The translations under genes and the position numbers were made by a program. Positions 9,845 to 20,695 of a stretch of DNA of 64,000 nt are shown piece by piece. Numbering within the stretch: position 1 is the stretch's first letter; every line of letters begins with the position of its first letter. Source of the DNA: an uncultured Shewanella sp. (lineage in GTDB: Bacteria > Pseudomonadota > Gammaproteobacteria > Enterobacterales > Shewanellaceae); the NCBI RefSeq assembly GCF_947501225.1, contig NZ_CANMUW010000001.1, forward strand, positions 1 through 64,000, given 5' to 3'. A model generated the notes under the pieces. It searched no databases. It was given only the letters and a program-made list of their open reading frames with translations, and had not been told where the DNA came from.

Positions 9845-11697
9845 TGAATAGACTCCCAGCTATCTCGTAACATATATTCATCGAGCAGAGATCTGGCAAC
9901 CGGGCCGGCATTAGCGCCCCCCCAGCCTGCATTCTCCAGTACCACGGCTAGTACAATTTTTGGATTTTCGAAGGGGGCATAGGCGACAACCAGGGCGTTA
10001 TCTCTCAGATGCTCGTCAATAGTATCGGCATCGTATTTAGCGTCGGCCGCAACATTAATGACCTGAGCCGTACCGGTCTTCATTGCAGCTGTATAGCTGG
10101 CATCTTTAAATCGCTTATTATGTGCAGTATCTCTCATCGCATCATTGATGATATCCCAGTTGTTAGGGTCTTTAAGCACTATGGGGGCCATCTCATCGAC
10201 AGGGGAGTTAATCTTTGCAGTGCTGTCTTTTATCGACTTGAGCAGGTGAGGCACAAAACGTCTGCCTTTATTCGCCATGATTGCGGTGGCGTTAGCCAAT
10301 TGCAGAGGCGTTGAGGTCCAGTAACCCTGTCCGATGCCGACTGAGATGGTATCTCCTATATACCAAGGTTGGTTATAGCGCATCCGTTTCCAGTCTTTTG
10401 AAGGCATGATGCCGGCAGACTCTTCAAAGATGTCGACTCCTGTTCGTTCACCAAAGCCAAAGGGCTGCATGAAGTGAGAGATCTTATCCACTCCGGTCTT
10501 ATAGGCGAGTTCATAGAAGTAGGTGTCACAAGAGCCTATTAAGGCGCTGTTGACATCGACCCAGCCATGGCCCCATCGCTTCCAGTCTCGATATTTCCTC
10601 TCCACACCGGGGATCTGCCAGAAACCCGGATCCCAAACCCGGGTCTTGGCTGTGATGGTTTTCTCTTCCAGACCCAGTAGTGCGATATGAGGTTTTACTG
10701 TCGATGCTGGCGCGTATTGCCCCTGTGTTGCACGGTTAATCAGAGGGCGGGAGCGAGAGTTGAGAAGCTCGCCGTACGCCTTACTGCTGATCCCGTGCAC
10801 AAACAGGTTGGGATCATAGGTGGGGCTGGATACCATAGCTAATATACCGCCATCACGTGGATCGATTGCCACAATCGAGCCTCTGCGTCCATCGAGCAGC
10901 TCAACGGCCTTTTCCTGCAAGTTGAGATCTAAGGTCAGGTAGATATCCTGTCCCGGCACCGGAGGTACAGATTTTAATGTTCGAATGGTTCTGCCTCGGT
11001 TGTTCACCTCCTCTTCGAGGTGGCCCGGCTGGCCGTGGAGCAGGTTTTCATAAAATTTTTCGATGCCCTGCTTGCCGATATCTTTGGTCGCGGCATAATT
11101 TTTCCACAGGTCATTACGTTGTAATGCTGCTCTGTCCCGATCGTTAATCCTGCCCACATAACCCAGGGCATGAGTCATCATTCCGTTATAGGGGTAGTGG
11201 CGCTTCAGACCGGCGACGACGGAGATCCCCGGGAATCGGTGACGGTTTACGCTAAAAAGCGCAACCTCACTCTCGCTCAAGCGGTTCTTCAGCGTTAATG
11301 GCTTGAAGCGTCTGTGATATTTCAAGGACTTTTTAAACTCCTCCTGCTCATCGGCAGAGAGGGGAATAAGTGCGCTGAGCTCCGTCAGGGCCGCGGGGAT
11401 ATCTTTTACTTTTTCCGGGATCAGCTCTAAGGAGAAGAAGGGCTGATTTTCGGCTAACAGCTTGCCGTGACGGTCAAATATCAGACCTCGGCTCGGTGCC
11501 ACCGGAACCACCCGTATACGGTTGTCATTAGAACGGGTTTCGTAGTCTGTATAGGAGAGTATTTGCAGGTGATATAGGTTTGCAAGTAATACCCCCAATA
11601 AAATAACCACGCAAGCGAATGTAAACAATGCTCTTCGTTTGAAGAGCGATGCTTCCGCTGCGTGGTCATGCATTGTGATCCGCTTCTTTGGCGCCAC
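9841..11697 (-). CDS. mrdA: Peptidoglycan D,D-transpeptidase PBP2
   Basis: PBP2 crosslinks peptidoglycan during rod elongation and activates RodA. The 618-residue protein has a cytoplasmic stub, one membrane helix at about residues 22-46, a pedestal/dimerisation domain, and a transpeptidase domain. The latter contains S332-T-V-K335, the SCD motif (variant of SxN) and KTGTAQ. The start is a GTG at 11697 with GGAG nine bases upstream. It gives an N terminus aligned with E. coli PBP2, so the later ATG at 11673 is less likely. Confidence 0.96.
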   Translation of the reverse strand: MAPKKRITMHDHAAEASLFKRRALFTFACVVILLGVLLANLYHLQILSYTDYETRSNDNRIRVVPVAPSRGLIFDRHGKLLAENQPFFSLELIPEKVKDIPAALTELSALIPLSADEQEEFKKSLKYHRRFKPLTLKNRLSESEVALFSVNRHRFPGISVVAGLKRHYPYNGMMTHALGYVGRINDRDRAALQRNDLWKNYAATKDIGKQGIEKFYENLLHGQPGHLEEEVNNRGRTIRTLKSVPPVPGQDIYLTLDLNLQEKAVELLDGRRGSIVAIDPRDGGILAMVSSPTYDPNLFVHGISSKAYGELLNSRSRPLINRATQGQYAPASTVKPHIALLGLEEKTITAKTRVWDPGFWQIPGVERKYRDWKRWGHGWVDVNSALIGSCDTYFYELAYKTGVDKISHFMQPFGFGERTGVDIFEESAGIMPSKDWKRMRYNQPWYIGDTISVGIGQGYWTSTPLQLANATAIMANKGRRFVPHLLKSIKDSTAKINSPVDEMAPIVLKDPNNWDIINDAMRDTAHNKRFKDASYTAAMKTGTAQVINVAADAKYDADTIDEHLRDNALVVAYAPFENPKIVLAVVLENAGWGGANAGPVARSLLDEYMLRDSWESIQ

Positions 11698-11779
11698 TTA
11701 CACTTTCTCCAGCTTAGAAATAAGCAATTGACACATAGTCTTGTCCTTAGCTTGCTTGCTTAGGTTTTAAGCCCGATAG

Positions 11780-12250
11780 CTACTCTCTATGGTAAGGGTG
11801 ATTATTGTTGATGCTCCAAGCTCGGTAGAGACTCTCGGCGACAACAACTCTGACTAATGGATGAGGTAGAGTCAAAGCGGACAGACACCAGCTTTGAGAT
11901 GCTGCTTGTTTACAAGCAGGGGCAAGACCTTCGGGGCCACCTATGAGTAAGCTCACATCGCGTCCGTCTAACTGCCATCTGTTCAATTGAGTGGCCAGAT
12001 CCGGAGTTGTCCAGGTTTTACCCGGAAGGTCTAAGCTGACGATATGATTACTCTTGGGAATAGCAGCCAACATCTGCTCGCCCTCTTTGTGAAGAATTCG
12101 AGCAATATCGGCATTTTTGCCTCTTTTTCCCGCAGGGATCTCAACCAGTTCGAGTGCCATGTCTCTGGGAAAACGCCGCTGGTATTCCTGAAAACCTGTG
12201 GTAACCCAATCTGGCATACGAGTGCCAACTGCGATTAACTGTAACTTCAT
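11780..12250 (-). CDS. rlmH: 23S rRNA (pseudouridine1915-N3)-methyltransferase
   Basis: RlmH is a SPOUT-family methyltransferase that uses S-adenosylmethionine to methylate pseudouridine 1915 in helix 69 of 23S rRNA. The trefoil-knot SAM site is seen in LLIGGPEGL and in the C-terminal [20 protein letters not shown], ending in the family's N..HPYHRE. I start at the ATG at 12250, giving the standard 156 residues. That ATG overlaps the rsfS stop by one base (TAATG). The frame is open for seven more codons upstream, but these lie inside rsfS. Confidence 0.96.
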   Translation of the reverse strand: MKLQLIAVGTRMPDWVTTGFQEYQRRFPRDMALELVEIPAGKRGKNADIARILHKEGEQMLAAIPKSNHIVSLDLPGKTWTTPDLATQLNRWQLDGRDVSLLIGGPEGLAPACKQAASQSWCLSALTLPHPLVRVVVAESLYRAWSINNNHPYHRE

Positions 12251-12579
12251 TAAGCTGGTTTTTCTGACCAAAGTTTCTCAAGTTCGTAAAAATCACGAGT
12301 CTTGTCTTGCATGACATGAAGTATCACATCACCTAAGTCTACTAATACCCACTCGCTGCTTTCACGGCCTTCAACACCGTAGATATGTAGCTTGGCACGC
12401 TTAGACTCAACCACGACATTTTCAGCGATTGATTTCACATGAGTTTTAGATGTACCAGAACAAACTATCATGTAATCAGTGACGTTAGACTGGTTAGATA
12501 CTTCTAATGTAACAATATCTTTGGCTTTTAGATCTTCGATTTTATCGATTACAAATTGCTTTAGCTCGGCGCTATCCAC
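12250..12579 (-). CDS. rsfS: Ribosomal silencing factor RsfS
   Basis: RsfS binds ribosomal protein L14 on the 50S subunit and blocks subunit joining when nutrients are low. The 109-residue protein shows the DUF143 hallmarks: [25 protein letters not shown], and the C-terminal [15 protein letters not shown] followed by [10 protein letters not shown]. It is coupled to rlmH by a one-base overlap. The nadD-rsfS-rlmH-mrdA-rodA order is conserved in gammaproteobacteria. Confidence 0.96.
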   Translation of the reverse strand: MDSAELKQFVIDKIEDLKAKDIVTLEVSNQSNVTDYMIVCSGTSKTHVKSIAENVVVESKRAKLHIYGVEGRESSEWVLVDLGDVILHVMQDKTRDFYELEKLWSEKPA

Positions 12580-12701
12580 GCGGAATACCTCATTAAATTT
12601 TTAACAGCGCAGTAGTATAACAGGTTATGACAGATCTCATAAGCGATTGGTGATACCTAATAGCAATTTCCGGTAGGAAAGTGATAAAGCTGAGCTTAAG
12701 T

Positions 12702-13331
12702 TTACGGTCGATATAGTCTATTCACTTGAATAAATTCGATAATCTGTTTCGGCAGCGCATCTTCGGCAAAAACGTCATCAGAGAGTTGCTGACGGATCTC
12801 GGTAGAGGAGTAGGGCTGTGGGGTTATCTCTATCGGGATAATGAGGCCGGAGGCTTGATGTGGGATGCTGGCTGCTGGGCTTAGCCTACGCTGATACTCG
12901 ACATAGACTTCGCTATTTTTCGTTAAGTCCCAGCCATGGCGCTGAGCAACGACGATATGGCACAGCTCAAAGAGTGAGCGCCACTTATACCAGCTTGGTA
13001 GTGACACCAGAGAGTCCATGCCGACTATGAAGTAGAACTCATCATTTGGGTGTGAGTCTCTCAGCTGGTTCAGTGTTGTCACCAGGTAGGATGGACTGTC
13101 TCGCCTGGCTTCAATATCACAAAGCTCAAACTCATCATATTGGTCACAAATCAGCTGGACCATCTCCAGTCGTTGCGCCGTACTCACACAGGTTGATGAC
13201 TTGTGAGGCGGGATGTGATTCGGCATCAGCCAAACCTTATCCAACTTAAGTTGTCGCCTGATCTCGAGAGCCGGTCTGATATGGCCAAAGTGAATAGGGT
13301 CGAAGGTCCCCCCAAGAATTCCTATGCGCAT
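12702..13331 (-). CDS. nadD: Nicotinate-nucleotide adenylyltransferase
   Basis: NadD joins nicotinate mononucleotide and ATP to give deamido-NAD in NAD biosynthesis. The N-terminal nucleotide-binding motif GGTFDPIHFGH and the C-terminal SSTEIR (an ISSTxIR variant) mark the family. I use the ATG at 13331 (MRIGILGG), giving 209 residues. Ten further in-frame codons upstream overlap holA and would precede the beta strand that normally starts the protein. It begins seven bases after the holA stop, with GAGTGGAG in the holA end acting as ribosome-binding site. Confidence 0.95.
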   Translation of the reverse strand: MRIGILGGTFDPIHFGHIRPALEIRRQLKLDKVWLMPNHIPPHKSSTCVSTAQRLEMVQLICDQYDEFELCDIEARRDSPSYLVTTLNQLRDSHPNDEFYFIVGMDSLVSLPSWYKWRSLFELCHIVVAQRHGWDLTKNSEVYVEYQRRLSPAASIPHQASGLIIPIEITPQPYSSTEIRQQLSDDVFAEDALPKQIIEFIQVNRLYRP

Positions 13332-13338
13332 GCTTAAG

Positions 13339-14379
13339 TCAGCTCCACTCGTTGAGCTCAATATGGGACAAGCCGGAATGTGCTTTAGGATCGAATAACA
13401 GACAAAGGTGACTCATTCCCGTCCAGTCCTCTATCCCATGCTGTTTCAGATTCAACTCTATGGCAGATGCTCCGCTGAGCAAAGACTCAATTTGAGCCAA
13501 TGAAAGCCGGTTCAATGCGCTCTGATATAGAGGTTTCCGCTTGTCCCAAATCCTGAGCTTGCCCCAGAGTGACTGCAGTGATTGCTGATTTTCAAGCGCA
13601 CTCTTTAACTGCAGTAATATGGTTAACTCTTTAAATAAACCCCAGAGGATTATGGGCATCGCGACCCCTTCAGCCTTTAGCTGAGAAAGGATATGTTGCG
13701 CCTTATCCTGCTGGTTATTCAACATGGCATCGGTGAGCTGAAATACACTGAAACGCGATTGGTCTTCGAAATAGGACTCGAGATGTTGGCTGTTGATCTC
13801 GCTTTCAGGGCTAAGCAGTTGCAGTAGCTGTAGTGATTGATCGGCGGCGAGTAAGTTTCCCTCGTACAGGCTGAATAACATCTCTCTGGCGTCACGGGTA
13901 AGCCGCAGATTAAAATGACTGATCCGGCCGTCGAGCCAACGTTGAAATTGCTGACCTTCAGGAGTGGTACACGGAATATAGACCCCTTGAGAATCTAAGG
14001 TCTTAAACCATTTACTCTTGGTCTGCTCTGCTGCTAGCTTAGGACCCGTCACAATCAAGAGTAGATCCGGATTTGCCATCTGCATCAAGCGTTGAAAAGT
14101 TGCTCCGCCTTCGCTTCCGGGCTTGGCCTGGGGAAGTGTCAGCTCGATGACCCTTCTGCTGGAAAAAAGGCTCATGGCTTGCCACTCATCGACTAACTCG
14201 TTCCAGTTAAAACTGTTCTCTTGAGTGAGTTGAATCTTCTCTTCAAATCCCTCATTTTTAGCCTGAGCATAGATCTGGCTTCGGCTGGTCTCACATAGCC
14301 AGGGATCATCGCCAAAGATGAGATAGCACTGTTGCAGAGGTTTGAGGTGACGCTTGAGTTGATCCGGGTAGACCCTCAT
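13339..14379 (-). CDS. holA: DNA polymerase III delta subunit
   Basis: Delta is the wrench of the clamp loader: it opens the beta sliding clamp. The 346-residue protein has the delta-type AAA-like N-terminal fold (CYLIFGDDPWLCETSR) without a working Walker A site, as expected. A C-terminal helical collar follows with SLSLAQIESLLSGAS-type features. The ATG at 14379 is preceded by a GGGGGGAT ribosome-binding tract. It follows lptE by 67 bases and precedes nadD, the standard leuS-lptE-holA-nadD order. Confidence 0.94.
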   Translation of the reverse strand: MRVYPDQLKRHLKPLQQCYLIFGDDPWLCETSRSQIYAQAKNEGFEEKIQLTQENSFNWNELVDEWQAMSLFSSRRVIELTLPQAKPGSEGGATFQRLMQMANPDLLLIVTGPKLAAEQTKSKWFKTLDSQGVYIPCTTPEGQQFQRWLDGRISHFNLRLTRDAREMLFSLYEGNLLAADQSLQLLQLLSPESEINSQHLESYFEDQSRFSVFQLTDAMLNNQQDKAQHILSQLKAEGVAMPIILWGLFKELTILLQLKSALENQQSLQSLWGKLRIWDKRKPLYQSALNRLSLAQIESLLSGASAIELNLKQHGIEDWTGMSHLCLLFDPKAHSGLSHIELNEWS

Positions 14380-14446
14380 CAAATCCCCCCTATTTGCAGG
14401 AGAAGTTGCTGTGGAGAGAGATGTATGCTGAGCATTGAGAACGGCA

Positions 14447-14947
14447 TCAGTTTCTCTCTATCGATGCGAGGATCTGTATCATTTGGTCAGCAGCTTGAAT
14501 GCGCATCTCTTTTAAGAGAAGCTCCATCTCACGGCTTTTAGCTAATGCGGTACGTGGATCATCGAGGTAGTCTCGATGGATGTCGACTTCGAATGTCTGG
14601 GCTTCACCTTCCGGCAAGTGTACCGCAAATGTAACATGATAGGTCAGCTCATATTCGGCCACATTTCCTGTTGGATAAAGGGAGAGAGTCGATCTGTCCA
14701 GTGAGTCACGTAAAATAGTCAGGGTTGGTGTTTCGTCAGATTCATCTACCAGTGAAATGCTGTGTAGACGTAAACGTTCACGAACCAGGCGAGTCAACTC
14801 GCTATATTCGTCCAGACTACTCAGGTGCAAGGTTCTTAACTGCTCCGGAATGGAGTAGCTTCCCTGTAGTTTAAAGCCGCAACCGGCACTGAATAAGATA
14901 CTCAGAGACATAATTACGAAACATATGCGTTTGATTAGTATCGGCAT
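14447..14947 (-). CDS. lptE: LPS-assembly lipoprotein LptE
   Basis: LptE plugs the LptD barrel and helps place lipopolysaccharide in the outer leaflet of the outer membrane. The 166-residue protein has a lipoprotein signal peptide with lipobox SAGC (lipidated Cys23), followed by the family's CGFKLQG start. The EYELTYHVTFAV strand and the DYLDDPRTALAKSREMELLLKEM helix region are typical of LptE. It lies between leuS and holA as in most relatives. Confidence 0.93.
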   Translation of the reverse strand: MPILIKRICFVIMSLSILFSAGCGFKLQGSYSIPEQLRTLHLSSLDEYSELTRLVRERLRLHSISLVDESDETPTLTILRDSLDRSTLSLYPTGNVAEYELTYHVTFAVHLPEGEAQTFEVDIHRDYLDDPRTALAKSREMELLLKEMRIQAADQMIQILASIERN

Positions 14948-14990
14948 TAGTTAAACTTTTCTTCCTTTAGGTGACATCACAAGTTAGTCA

Positions 14991-15059
14991 CGACACAGAG
15001 CAAGGCGCTCTGTGTCGTTATTAATGCGAAACATATGCCGCTAACGGTTGGCCGCATAT
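14991..15059. repeat. Two hairpins between leuS and lptE
   Basis: CGACACAGAGC pairs with GCTCTGTGTCG at 14991-15017, and CATATGC pairs with GCATATG at 15031-15059. Neither is followed by a clean T tract on the minus strand. The neighbouring 14963-15000 stretch resembles the 3' end of leuS (15080-15115), so this spacer looks like a duplicated and diverged piece of leuS. Confidence 0.5.
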
Positions 15060-15089
15060 GTTAAGCATTGCCTCTTTCAGGCGACGTCA

Positions 15090-17681
15090 TCAGTTAGCAA
15101 CGATATTGAGCAACTTGCCCGGTACGTAGATAACTTTGCGAACGGTTTTACCTTCGGTGTGCTTGATAACACCTTCCTCTGCCAAACCTTGCTCCTCAAC
15201 AACTTCTTTAGTCGCATCGGCCGGCACAGTGATCTTAGCACGAAGCTTACCGTTGACTTGAACGATGATCAGCTTGCTCTCTTCAACAAGTGCAGACTCA
15301 TCCGCTTTTGGCCATTGTACATCTTCGATGCTCTGTGGGTTACCCAGTTCGTTCCACAGACAGAAGCTGGTGTGTGGAATGATAGGGTATAGCAGACGAA
15401 CAACTGCAGATAGTGCTTCCTGCATCAGAGCGCGATCCTGCTCGGTTTCTGTTGGCGCCTTCTGAAGACGGTTCATCAGTTCCATCACAGAGGCTATCGC
15501 GGTATTAAACATCTGACGACGCTCAATATCATCACCGACCTTAACTATGGTCTTGTGTAGTTCACGACGTAACTCTTTCTGCTTACCATCGAGAGACTTA
15601 ACATCCAACGCAACAGTTGTGCCTTTAGCCACATGATCGTGAGCAAGTTTCCATAGACGCTTAATGAAGCGGTGCGCCCCTTCTACACTCGACTCTTGCC
15701 ATTCAAGCGTTAGCTCTGGTGGCGCTGCAAACATCATAAACAGGCGCACAGTATCGGCGCCGTATTTGTCTACCATCTCTTGAGGGTCGATGCCGTTGTT
15801 TTTAGACTTAGACATCTTGCTCATACCGGTATACACAAGCTCGTGACCTTCACTGTCAACGGCTTTCAGAATACGGCCTTTCTCATCTGTCTCCTGTACG
15901 GTTACATCTGATGGAGCAACCCAAACTCGTGCGCCCTTCTCATTGTTATAGTAGAAAGCGTCGGCCAATACCATACCCTGAGTCAGCAGACGTTTAGCCG
16001 GCTCATCTGAGTTAACCAGGCCGATATCACGTAGTAACTTATGGAAGAAACGGAAGTAGAGCAGGTGCATACATGCGTGCTCGATACCGCCGATATATTG
16101 ATCGACCGGAAGCCAGTAATTAGCCTTGGCTGGATCTAGCATCTGGTCAGCATCTGGGCTGCAGTAGCGCGCATAATACCAGGATGACTCCATGAAGGTG
16201 TCGAAGGTATCAGTCTCTCTGAAGGCTTCCTGACCGTTAACCTGAGTCTTAGCCCACTCTTTATCGGCCTTAATCGGGCTTTGGATCCCGTCCATAACCA
16301 CATCTTCAGGCAGAATGACAGGCAGTTGCTCTTCCGGCGTAGGAATGACAGTGCCGTCTGCAAGCGTAACCATAGGGATGGGTGCCCCCCAATAGCGCTG
16401 GCGTGAGACACCCCAGTCGCGTAAACGGAAGTTCACCTGACGCTTGCCTTTGCCCTCTGCCGATAATTTTGCGTCGATCGCATCGAAAGCCGCCTGGAAA
16501 TCGAGACCATCGAGTTCAGGGAATGAGTCACCCGAGTTAAACAGAATGCCTTTCTCTGTGTAGGCTTCTTCGCTGATATCTAAGTCGCTGTCGCTTGGCT
16601 TAATAACACCTTCGATAGCTAATCCATACTTAGTCGCAAACTCATAATCACGTTGATCGTGAGCCGGTACCGACATGACCGCGCCAGTACCATAGTTCAT
16701 CAATACGAAGTTGGCCGCCCAGATTGGAACTTGCTTACCGCTTATCGGGTGAGTGGCATAGAGGCCTGTTGCAACACCTTTCTTTTCCATCGCTGCCATG
16801 GCTGCTTCGGTAGTATCGGCGTTTTTGCACTCTTCGATGAAGGCTGCAAGCTCTGGGTTATTCGCTGCCGCTTTTTCTGCAAGCGGGTGACCCGCTGCGA
16901 TGGCGACATAAGTCACCCCCATCACAGTGTCCGGACGCGTGGTGTAGATATCGAATGTCTCTTCGCTACCCTCGACACCGAACGTCATCTCGATACCTTC
17001 GCTGCGTCCAATCCAGTTGCGTTGCATGGTCTTAACTTGCTCAGGCCATTCGTCTAACTGATCGATATCTTTCAGTAGCTCATCAGCATACTCAGTGATC
17101 TTGATAAACCATTGTGGTATCTCTTTTTGCTCTACCGTAGTGTCACAACGCCAGCAGCAACCATCGATAACCTGCTCATTGGCGAGTACGGTTTCATCGT
17201 TCGGACACCAGTTGACCGAAGAGGTCTTCTTATAGACCAGGCCTTTTTCATACAGCTTAGTGAAAAACCACTGTTCCCAACGGTAGTACTCAGGAGTACA
17301 GGTCGCGATCTCACGGCTCCAGTCATAACCGAAACCCAGCATTTTCAGCTGGTTTTTCATGTAATCGATGTTTTCGTAAGTCCATGGCGCAGGTGCAGTG
17401 CTGTTCTTAATCGCCGCATTTTCAGCAGGAAGACCGAATGAGTCCCAACCAATAGGTTGTAATACATTTTTTCCCTGCAGTCGCTGGTAACGAGCGACAA
17501 CGTCGCCTATGGTGTAGTTACGAACATGACCCATGTGTAGCCGGCCAGAAGGGTAAGGGAACATAGAGAGGCAGTAGAACTTCTCTTTGTTTTCATCTTC
17601 GGTGACTTCAAATGTTTTTTTGTCTTGCCAGTGCTGCTGCACTTTAGCTTCAATTTCTGAAGGTTGATATTGCTCTTGCAT
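15090..17681 (-). CDS. leuS: Leucyl-tRNA synthetase
   Basis: This class I synthetase charges tRNA-Leu with leucine and edits misactivated amino acids. The 863-residue protein has the HMGH nucleotide-binding motif at about residues 49-52 and the [11 protein letters not shown] (KMSKS) loop. A CP1 editing domain is inserted between them, and the C-terminal domain ends [13 protein letters not shown]. The ATG at 17681 is used because it matches the MQEQY start of E. coli LeuS; one codon upstream is a TTG. Confidence 0.98.
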   Translation of the reverse strand: MQEQYQPSEIEAKVQQHWQDKKTFEVTEDENKEKFYCLSMFPYPSGRLHMGHVRNYTIGDVVARYQRLQGKNVLQPIGWDSFGLPAENAAIKNSTAPAPWTYENIDYMKNQLKMLGFGYDWSREIATCTPEYYRWEQWFFTKLYEKGLVYKKTSSVNWCPNDETVLANEQVIDGCCWRCDTTVEQKEIPQWFIKITEYADELLKDIDQLDEWPEQVKTMQRNWIGRSEGIEMTFGVEGSEETFDIYTTRPDTVMGVTYVAIAAGHPLAEKAAANNPELAAFIEECKNADTTEAAMAAMEKKGVATGLYATHPISGKQVPIWAANFVLMNYGTGAVMSVPAHDQRDYEFATKYGLAIEGVIKPSDSDLDISEEAYTEKGILFNSGDSFPELDGLDFQAAFDAIDAKLSAEGKGKRQVNFRLRDWGVSRQRYWGAPIPMVTLADGTVIPTPEEQLPVILPEDVVMDGIQSPIKADKEWAKTQVNGQEAFRETDTFDTFMESSWYYARYCSPDADQMLDPAKANYWLPVDQYIGGIEHACMHLLYFRFFHKLLRDIGLVNSDEPAKRLLTQGMVLADAFYYNNEKGARVWVAPSDVTVQETDEKGRILKAVDSEGHELVYTGMSKMSKSKNNGIDPQEMVDKYGADTVRLFMMFAAPPELTLEWQESSVEGAHRFIKRLWKLAHDHVAKGTTVALDVKSLDGKQKELRRELHKTIVKVGDDIERRQMFNTAIASVMELMNRLQKAPTETEQDRALMQEALSAVVRLLYPIIPHTSFCLWNELGNPQSIEDVQWPKADESALVEESKLIIVQVNGKLRAKITVPADATKEVVEEQGLAEEGVIKHTEGKTVRKVIYVPGKLLNIVAN

Positions 17682-17802
17682 CAATATTTCCCGGCCATGC
17701 CGCCCATTTATTTGATCTTGCGCACTTTCCGCGCGAGTTAGATCTGCATAGAATAAACTAGAAGTGAGTCATTAAAAAGGTTCAGATGAAGGAGTATTGA
17801 GT

Positions 17803-18303
17803 ATGAGTAAAAAAAGTACTGAGTTGCTAGCGCTATACGAAGCCTTAATTACGCAAGTCAAATCTGATTATTCTGACGATAATACTATGACTGTTAAGAA
17901 GTTATTCAACATAGTGACTAGCAGTAAGGAGTACCTTGCTCTTAAAGATCGGGCAAAAGAGAATGAACTGGCTTTAGTCGAACAATTTTTAAAACGTGAT
18001 ATAGCTGCTTATCTTCAAGAGAAAAACGATTCCGATCTGAGTCACAGCCCCACCATGATCACCGTAGAGAATACGCTTTGGCACTGGTTGAGTGGAATAA
18101 CGGATAGAAGTCAGATCGAGTGGCATGAGGTCATTCAGGATTTTAAGCACCAGGGTCATTACATGAGTGGTGAAATTGTAGGGCAGGGAACCCTGATCTG
18201 TACCCACTGTGGACATGAGATGAGAATCGAGTTCCCCGGTGTGATACCCGATTGCCCACAATGCGATGAGAGTGAGTTCACTCGTGAGGCTTTAGCCCCA
18301 TAA
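17803..18303 (+). CDS. ybeL: Zinc ribbon-containing protein, YbeL/DUF1451 family
   Basis: This 166-residue protein has a helical N-terminal region and a C-terminal zinc ribbon with CTHC and CPQC pairs, matching the YbeL/DUF1451 family. The biochemical role is unknown. In E. coli the gene is also the divergent neighbour of leuS, which supports the assignment. The ATG at 17803 follows GGAG by eight bases; a TTG at 17797 would overlap that site. Confidence 0.88.
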   Translation: MSKKSTELLALYEALITQVKSDYSDDNTMTVKKLFNIVTSSKEYLALKDRAKENELALVEQFLKRDIAAYLQEKNDSDLSHSPTMITVENTLWHWLSGITDRSQIEWHEVIQDFKHQGHYMSGEIVGQGTLICTHCGHEMRIEFPGVIPDCPQCDESEFTREALAP

Positions 18304-18699
18304 ACGGCGCTGCCTCGCTACCAATCTGAACCTGGTAAGCATGTGTTATTAGTGCATGCTTACTGAGAAGCTACGGCCTATGAATATCAGCCCCCCTCGC
18401 TGGGATGTTGATATAACCTGAACTTAGTTCGCCGTCTATCTGCCAGAAACCTTCCCGTCAGCCTAAATTTTCATCGTTTTTATCCGGCAATCGACACCGG
18501 CAATACGCATTTTTACTCCTTTTTACCTATTTTGTTGAATTCATTTGATATGAATAACCATAATGTGATTAATCTTTACTATATTTGTACTGTAGTTTGT
18601 GGTCTTTATTTTAGTTATTCCGTGTAACTCTGTTACTTTTTGGTTAAAGGCGGCGCATTGTCACTTGCAAAGCCATTCGCATCGCTTGGGGGAGTTAGA
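18304..18699. other. Intergenic region before the chemoreceptor gene
   Basis: About 400 bases with no gene. A perfect 9-bp inverted repeat (GTAAGCATG and CATGCTTAC, 11-base loop) lies at 18335-18363, 35 bases after the zinc-ribbon gene. It lacks a T tract, so it is either a weak terminator or a protein-binding palindrome. The 18535-18620 part is AT-rich and likely carries the chemoreceptor promoter. Confidence 0.5.
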
Positions 18700-20568
18700 A
18701 TGAAGTTTGTACATAAGATTGTGATTGCTGTGAGTTTAATCTTGATGTTGTCCTTAGGCTGTTTGTCTGGATACCAGTATATTCAAATTAAGCAGCAGAT
18801 TAATGATCAGGTAAACAGTAGTGTCTCTGAGCTGGCCAGCTCCATGAACAGTAACATTCAGGCTGTCATGGCGCAAAAGGCTGACCTTACAGCGTATGCG
18901 GTTTCACTATTGCAGACAGAGTTATCGGATGAACATTTTATTGAGGTGCTGGGGCAAGAGGTCATAAAGAAGCATTTTCTTCTTGCCGGTATGGGCCTGG
19001 AAAGTGGGCATTTTGTGGGTAACGATCCTAACTGGAACCCGGGCTCTACATATGATCCTCGTAAACGCATGTGGTATCAGGAGGCTAAGAGGCAAAATAA
19101 GCTGTTATTTACGCCGCCATATGCCGATGCCTCCAGTGGCGAAATTATGATCTCAACAGCCGCTCCCCTTTATGAGAATGGCCAGTTCAGGGGAGCCCTG
19201 TTTACCGATGTCAGTCTTAAAGCTCTGGCCGAGATCAGTAACGAGGCGCACCTTTTCGGTGCCGGCTATGCGTTTATAGTTGGGGGGGAGGGGGAGTTTA
19301 TTGCTCATCCGGATGCCTCTCAAAATGGCCGTTCAATGGATCAGTTTTTTGGCGAGAGGCTGGATACAGGTAAGGAGTTTGGCGAGCTAGAGATCGATGG
19401 CCAGATGCACGCTGTGATCTTCAGTCCCTTAACGGGTCTGGGATGGACACTGGGTATAGTTCTGGATGAAAGCATCATCTATGCCGCCGCCGATGAACTA
19501 CGTAATGCCGCGATACTCTACTCTGTGTTGTCAATCATTATAGCAATATTGGTTATGAGCGGAATCATCAGTCGCTTGATGAGGCCTCTCGAGGTTCTGA
19601 ATGAGGCTATGGCCGATGTGGCAACGGGCGAAGGCGATCTTACCCGTCGCTTGAGTACCGACTCCGATGTGGAATTTGCCACTCTCGCAGGCAATTTCAA
19701 TAACTTTGCCATTAAGCTTCAGGAGCTTATCCAGCAGGTTAAGCAGATTGGTGGAGAGGTTAGCTTAGGCACCGAGAATACGGCACGAGGAGCGAGTGAA
19801 GCGACTGACTCGATGAGTGCCCAGACTCAAGAGGTGGAGCAACTGGCTACCGCGATGCATGAGATGGCGACAACGGCTTCCGATGTGGCTAATAATGCTC
19901 AAGGTGCCGCCTATGCGGTTCAACAAGCCGACAATGCCGTGAGTGACGGAGCGTCGGCAGTCCTGCAGACAACTGAGTCTATCGAACATCTGTCCAAGCA
20001 GATCGATGAGGCCGTGGTAGTCGTCAAAGAGCTTGAAACAGATACCGTGAGCATCGAGTCGATACTTGGAGTGATTAACGAGATTGCCGGACAGACGAAT
20101 CTACTGGCACTCAATGCCGCAATCGAGGCAGCAAGGGCCGGTGAGTCAGGAAGAGGCTTTGCCGTTGTAGCCGATGAGGTTCGAAGTTTGGCTGCACGAA
20201 CACAAGAGTCGACCTCAGAGATTAAAGAAAAGATCGAGAAGTTGCAGTCCGGTGTGGCAGCAGTTGTGAATGTCATGGATGAAAGTCGTACGACAACGGT
20301 TACCACGGTCGATAAGGCCCAATTAGCGAATGAGACACTTAACGAGATCCGTAAGAGTATCGAAGAGATAACCGATATGAACCTACAGATCGCCAGCGCC
20401 GCAGAGGAGCAGAGTCAGGTGGCCGAGGAGATGAATAAGAACACCTCCAACATCAGGGATCTGTCTATGCAGGTTGCTGACAATGCCGAGCAGACAAACC
20501 AGGCGATGAGTGAGCAGTTGGAGCATGTTAAACAACAAGAGGCGCTGTTGAATCAGTTTATTGTTTGA
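18700..20568 (+). CDS. Methyl-accepting chemotaxis protein with dCache sensor
   Basis: This transmembrane chemoreceptor would pass a periplasmic signal to CheA/CheW. The 622-residue product has an N-terminal membrane helix (about residues 8-28) and a periplasmic dCache domain with the RMWYQEA and ISTAAPLY signatures. A second helix near residue 270-290 is followed by a HAMP domain ([11 protein letters not shown]) and the cytoplasmic coiled coil. The highly conserved hairpin tip reads [21 protein letters not shown]. The ligand cannot be predicted. The ATG at 18700 follows GGGGGAG by five bases, so an upstream in-frame start at 18640 is rejected. It is an orphan gene with no che genes nearby. 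Confidence 0.94.
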   Translation: MKFVHKIVIAVSLILMLSLGCLSGYQYIQIKQQINDQVNSSVSELASSMNSNIQAVMAQKADLTAYAVSLLQTELSDEHFIEVLGQEVIKKHFLLAGMGLESGHFVGNDPNWNPGSTYDPRKRMWYQEAKRQNKLLFTPPYADASSGEIMISTAAPLYENGQFRGALFTDVSLKALAEISNEAHLFGAGYAFIVGGEGEFIAHPDASQNGRSMDQFFGERLDTGKEFGELEIDGQMHAVIFSPLTGLGWTLGIVLDESIIYAAADELRNAAILYSVLSIIIAILVMSGIISRLMRPLEVLNEAMADVATGEGDLTRRLSTDSDVEFATLAGNFNNFAIKLQELIQQVKQIGGEVSLGTENTARGASEATDSMSAQTQEVEQLATAMHEMATTASDVANNAQGAAYAVQQADNAVSDGASAVLQTTESIEHLSKQIDEAVVVVKELETDTVSIESILGVINEIAGQTNLLALNAAIEAARAGESGRGFAVVADEVRSLAARTQESTSEIKEKIEKLQSGVAAVVNVMDESRTTTVTTVDKAQLANETLNEIRKSIEEITDMNLQIASAAEEQSQVAEEMNKNTSNIRDLSMQVADNAEQTNQAMSEQLEHVKQQEALLNQFIV

Positions 20569-20584
20569 TCATACTGATTAGTTT

Positions 20585-20618
20585 GATGCCGGCACCCGTG
20601 AACTGTGCCGGCATTTTA
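20585..20618 (+). terminator. Terminator of the chemoreceptor gene
   Basis: ATGCCGGCAC and GTGCCGGCAT form a 10-bp stem followed by TTTTATT. Confidence 0.85.
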
Positions 20619-20695
20619 TTATGATTCACATATCTGAACTAATCCAAGGCTAGATGAATCCTAGTGCGGCGAACTCTTTGAGAGGTCACTCTCCT

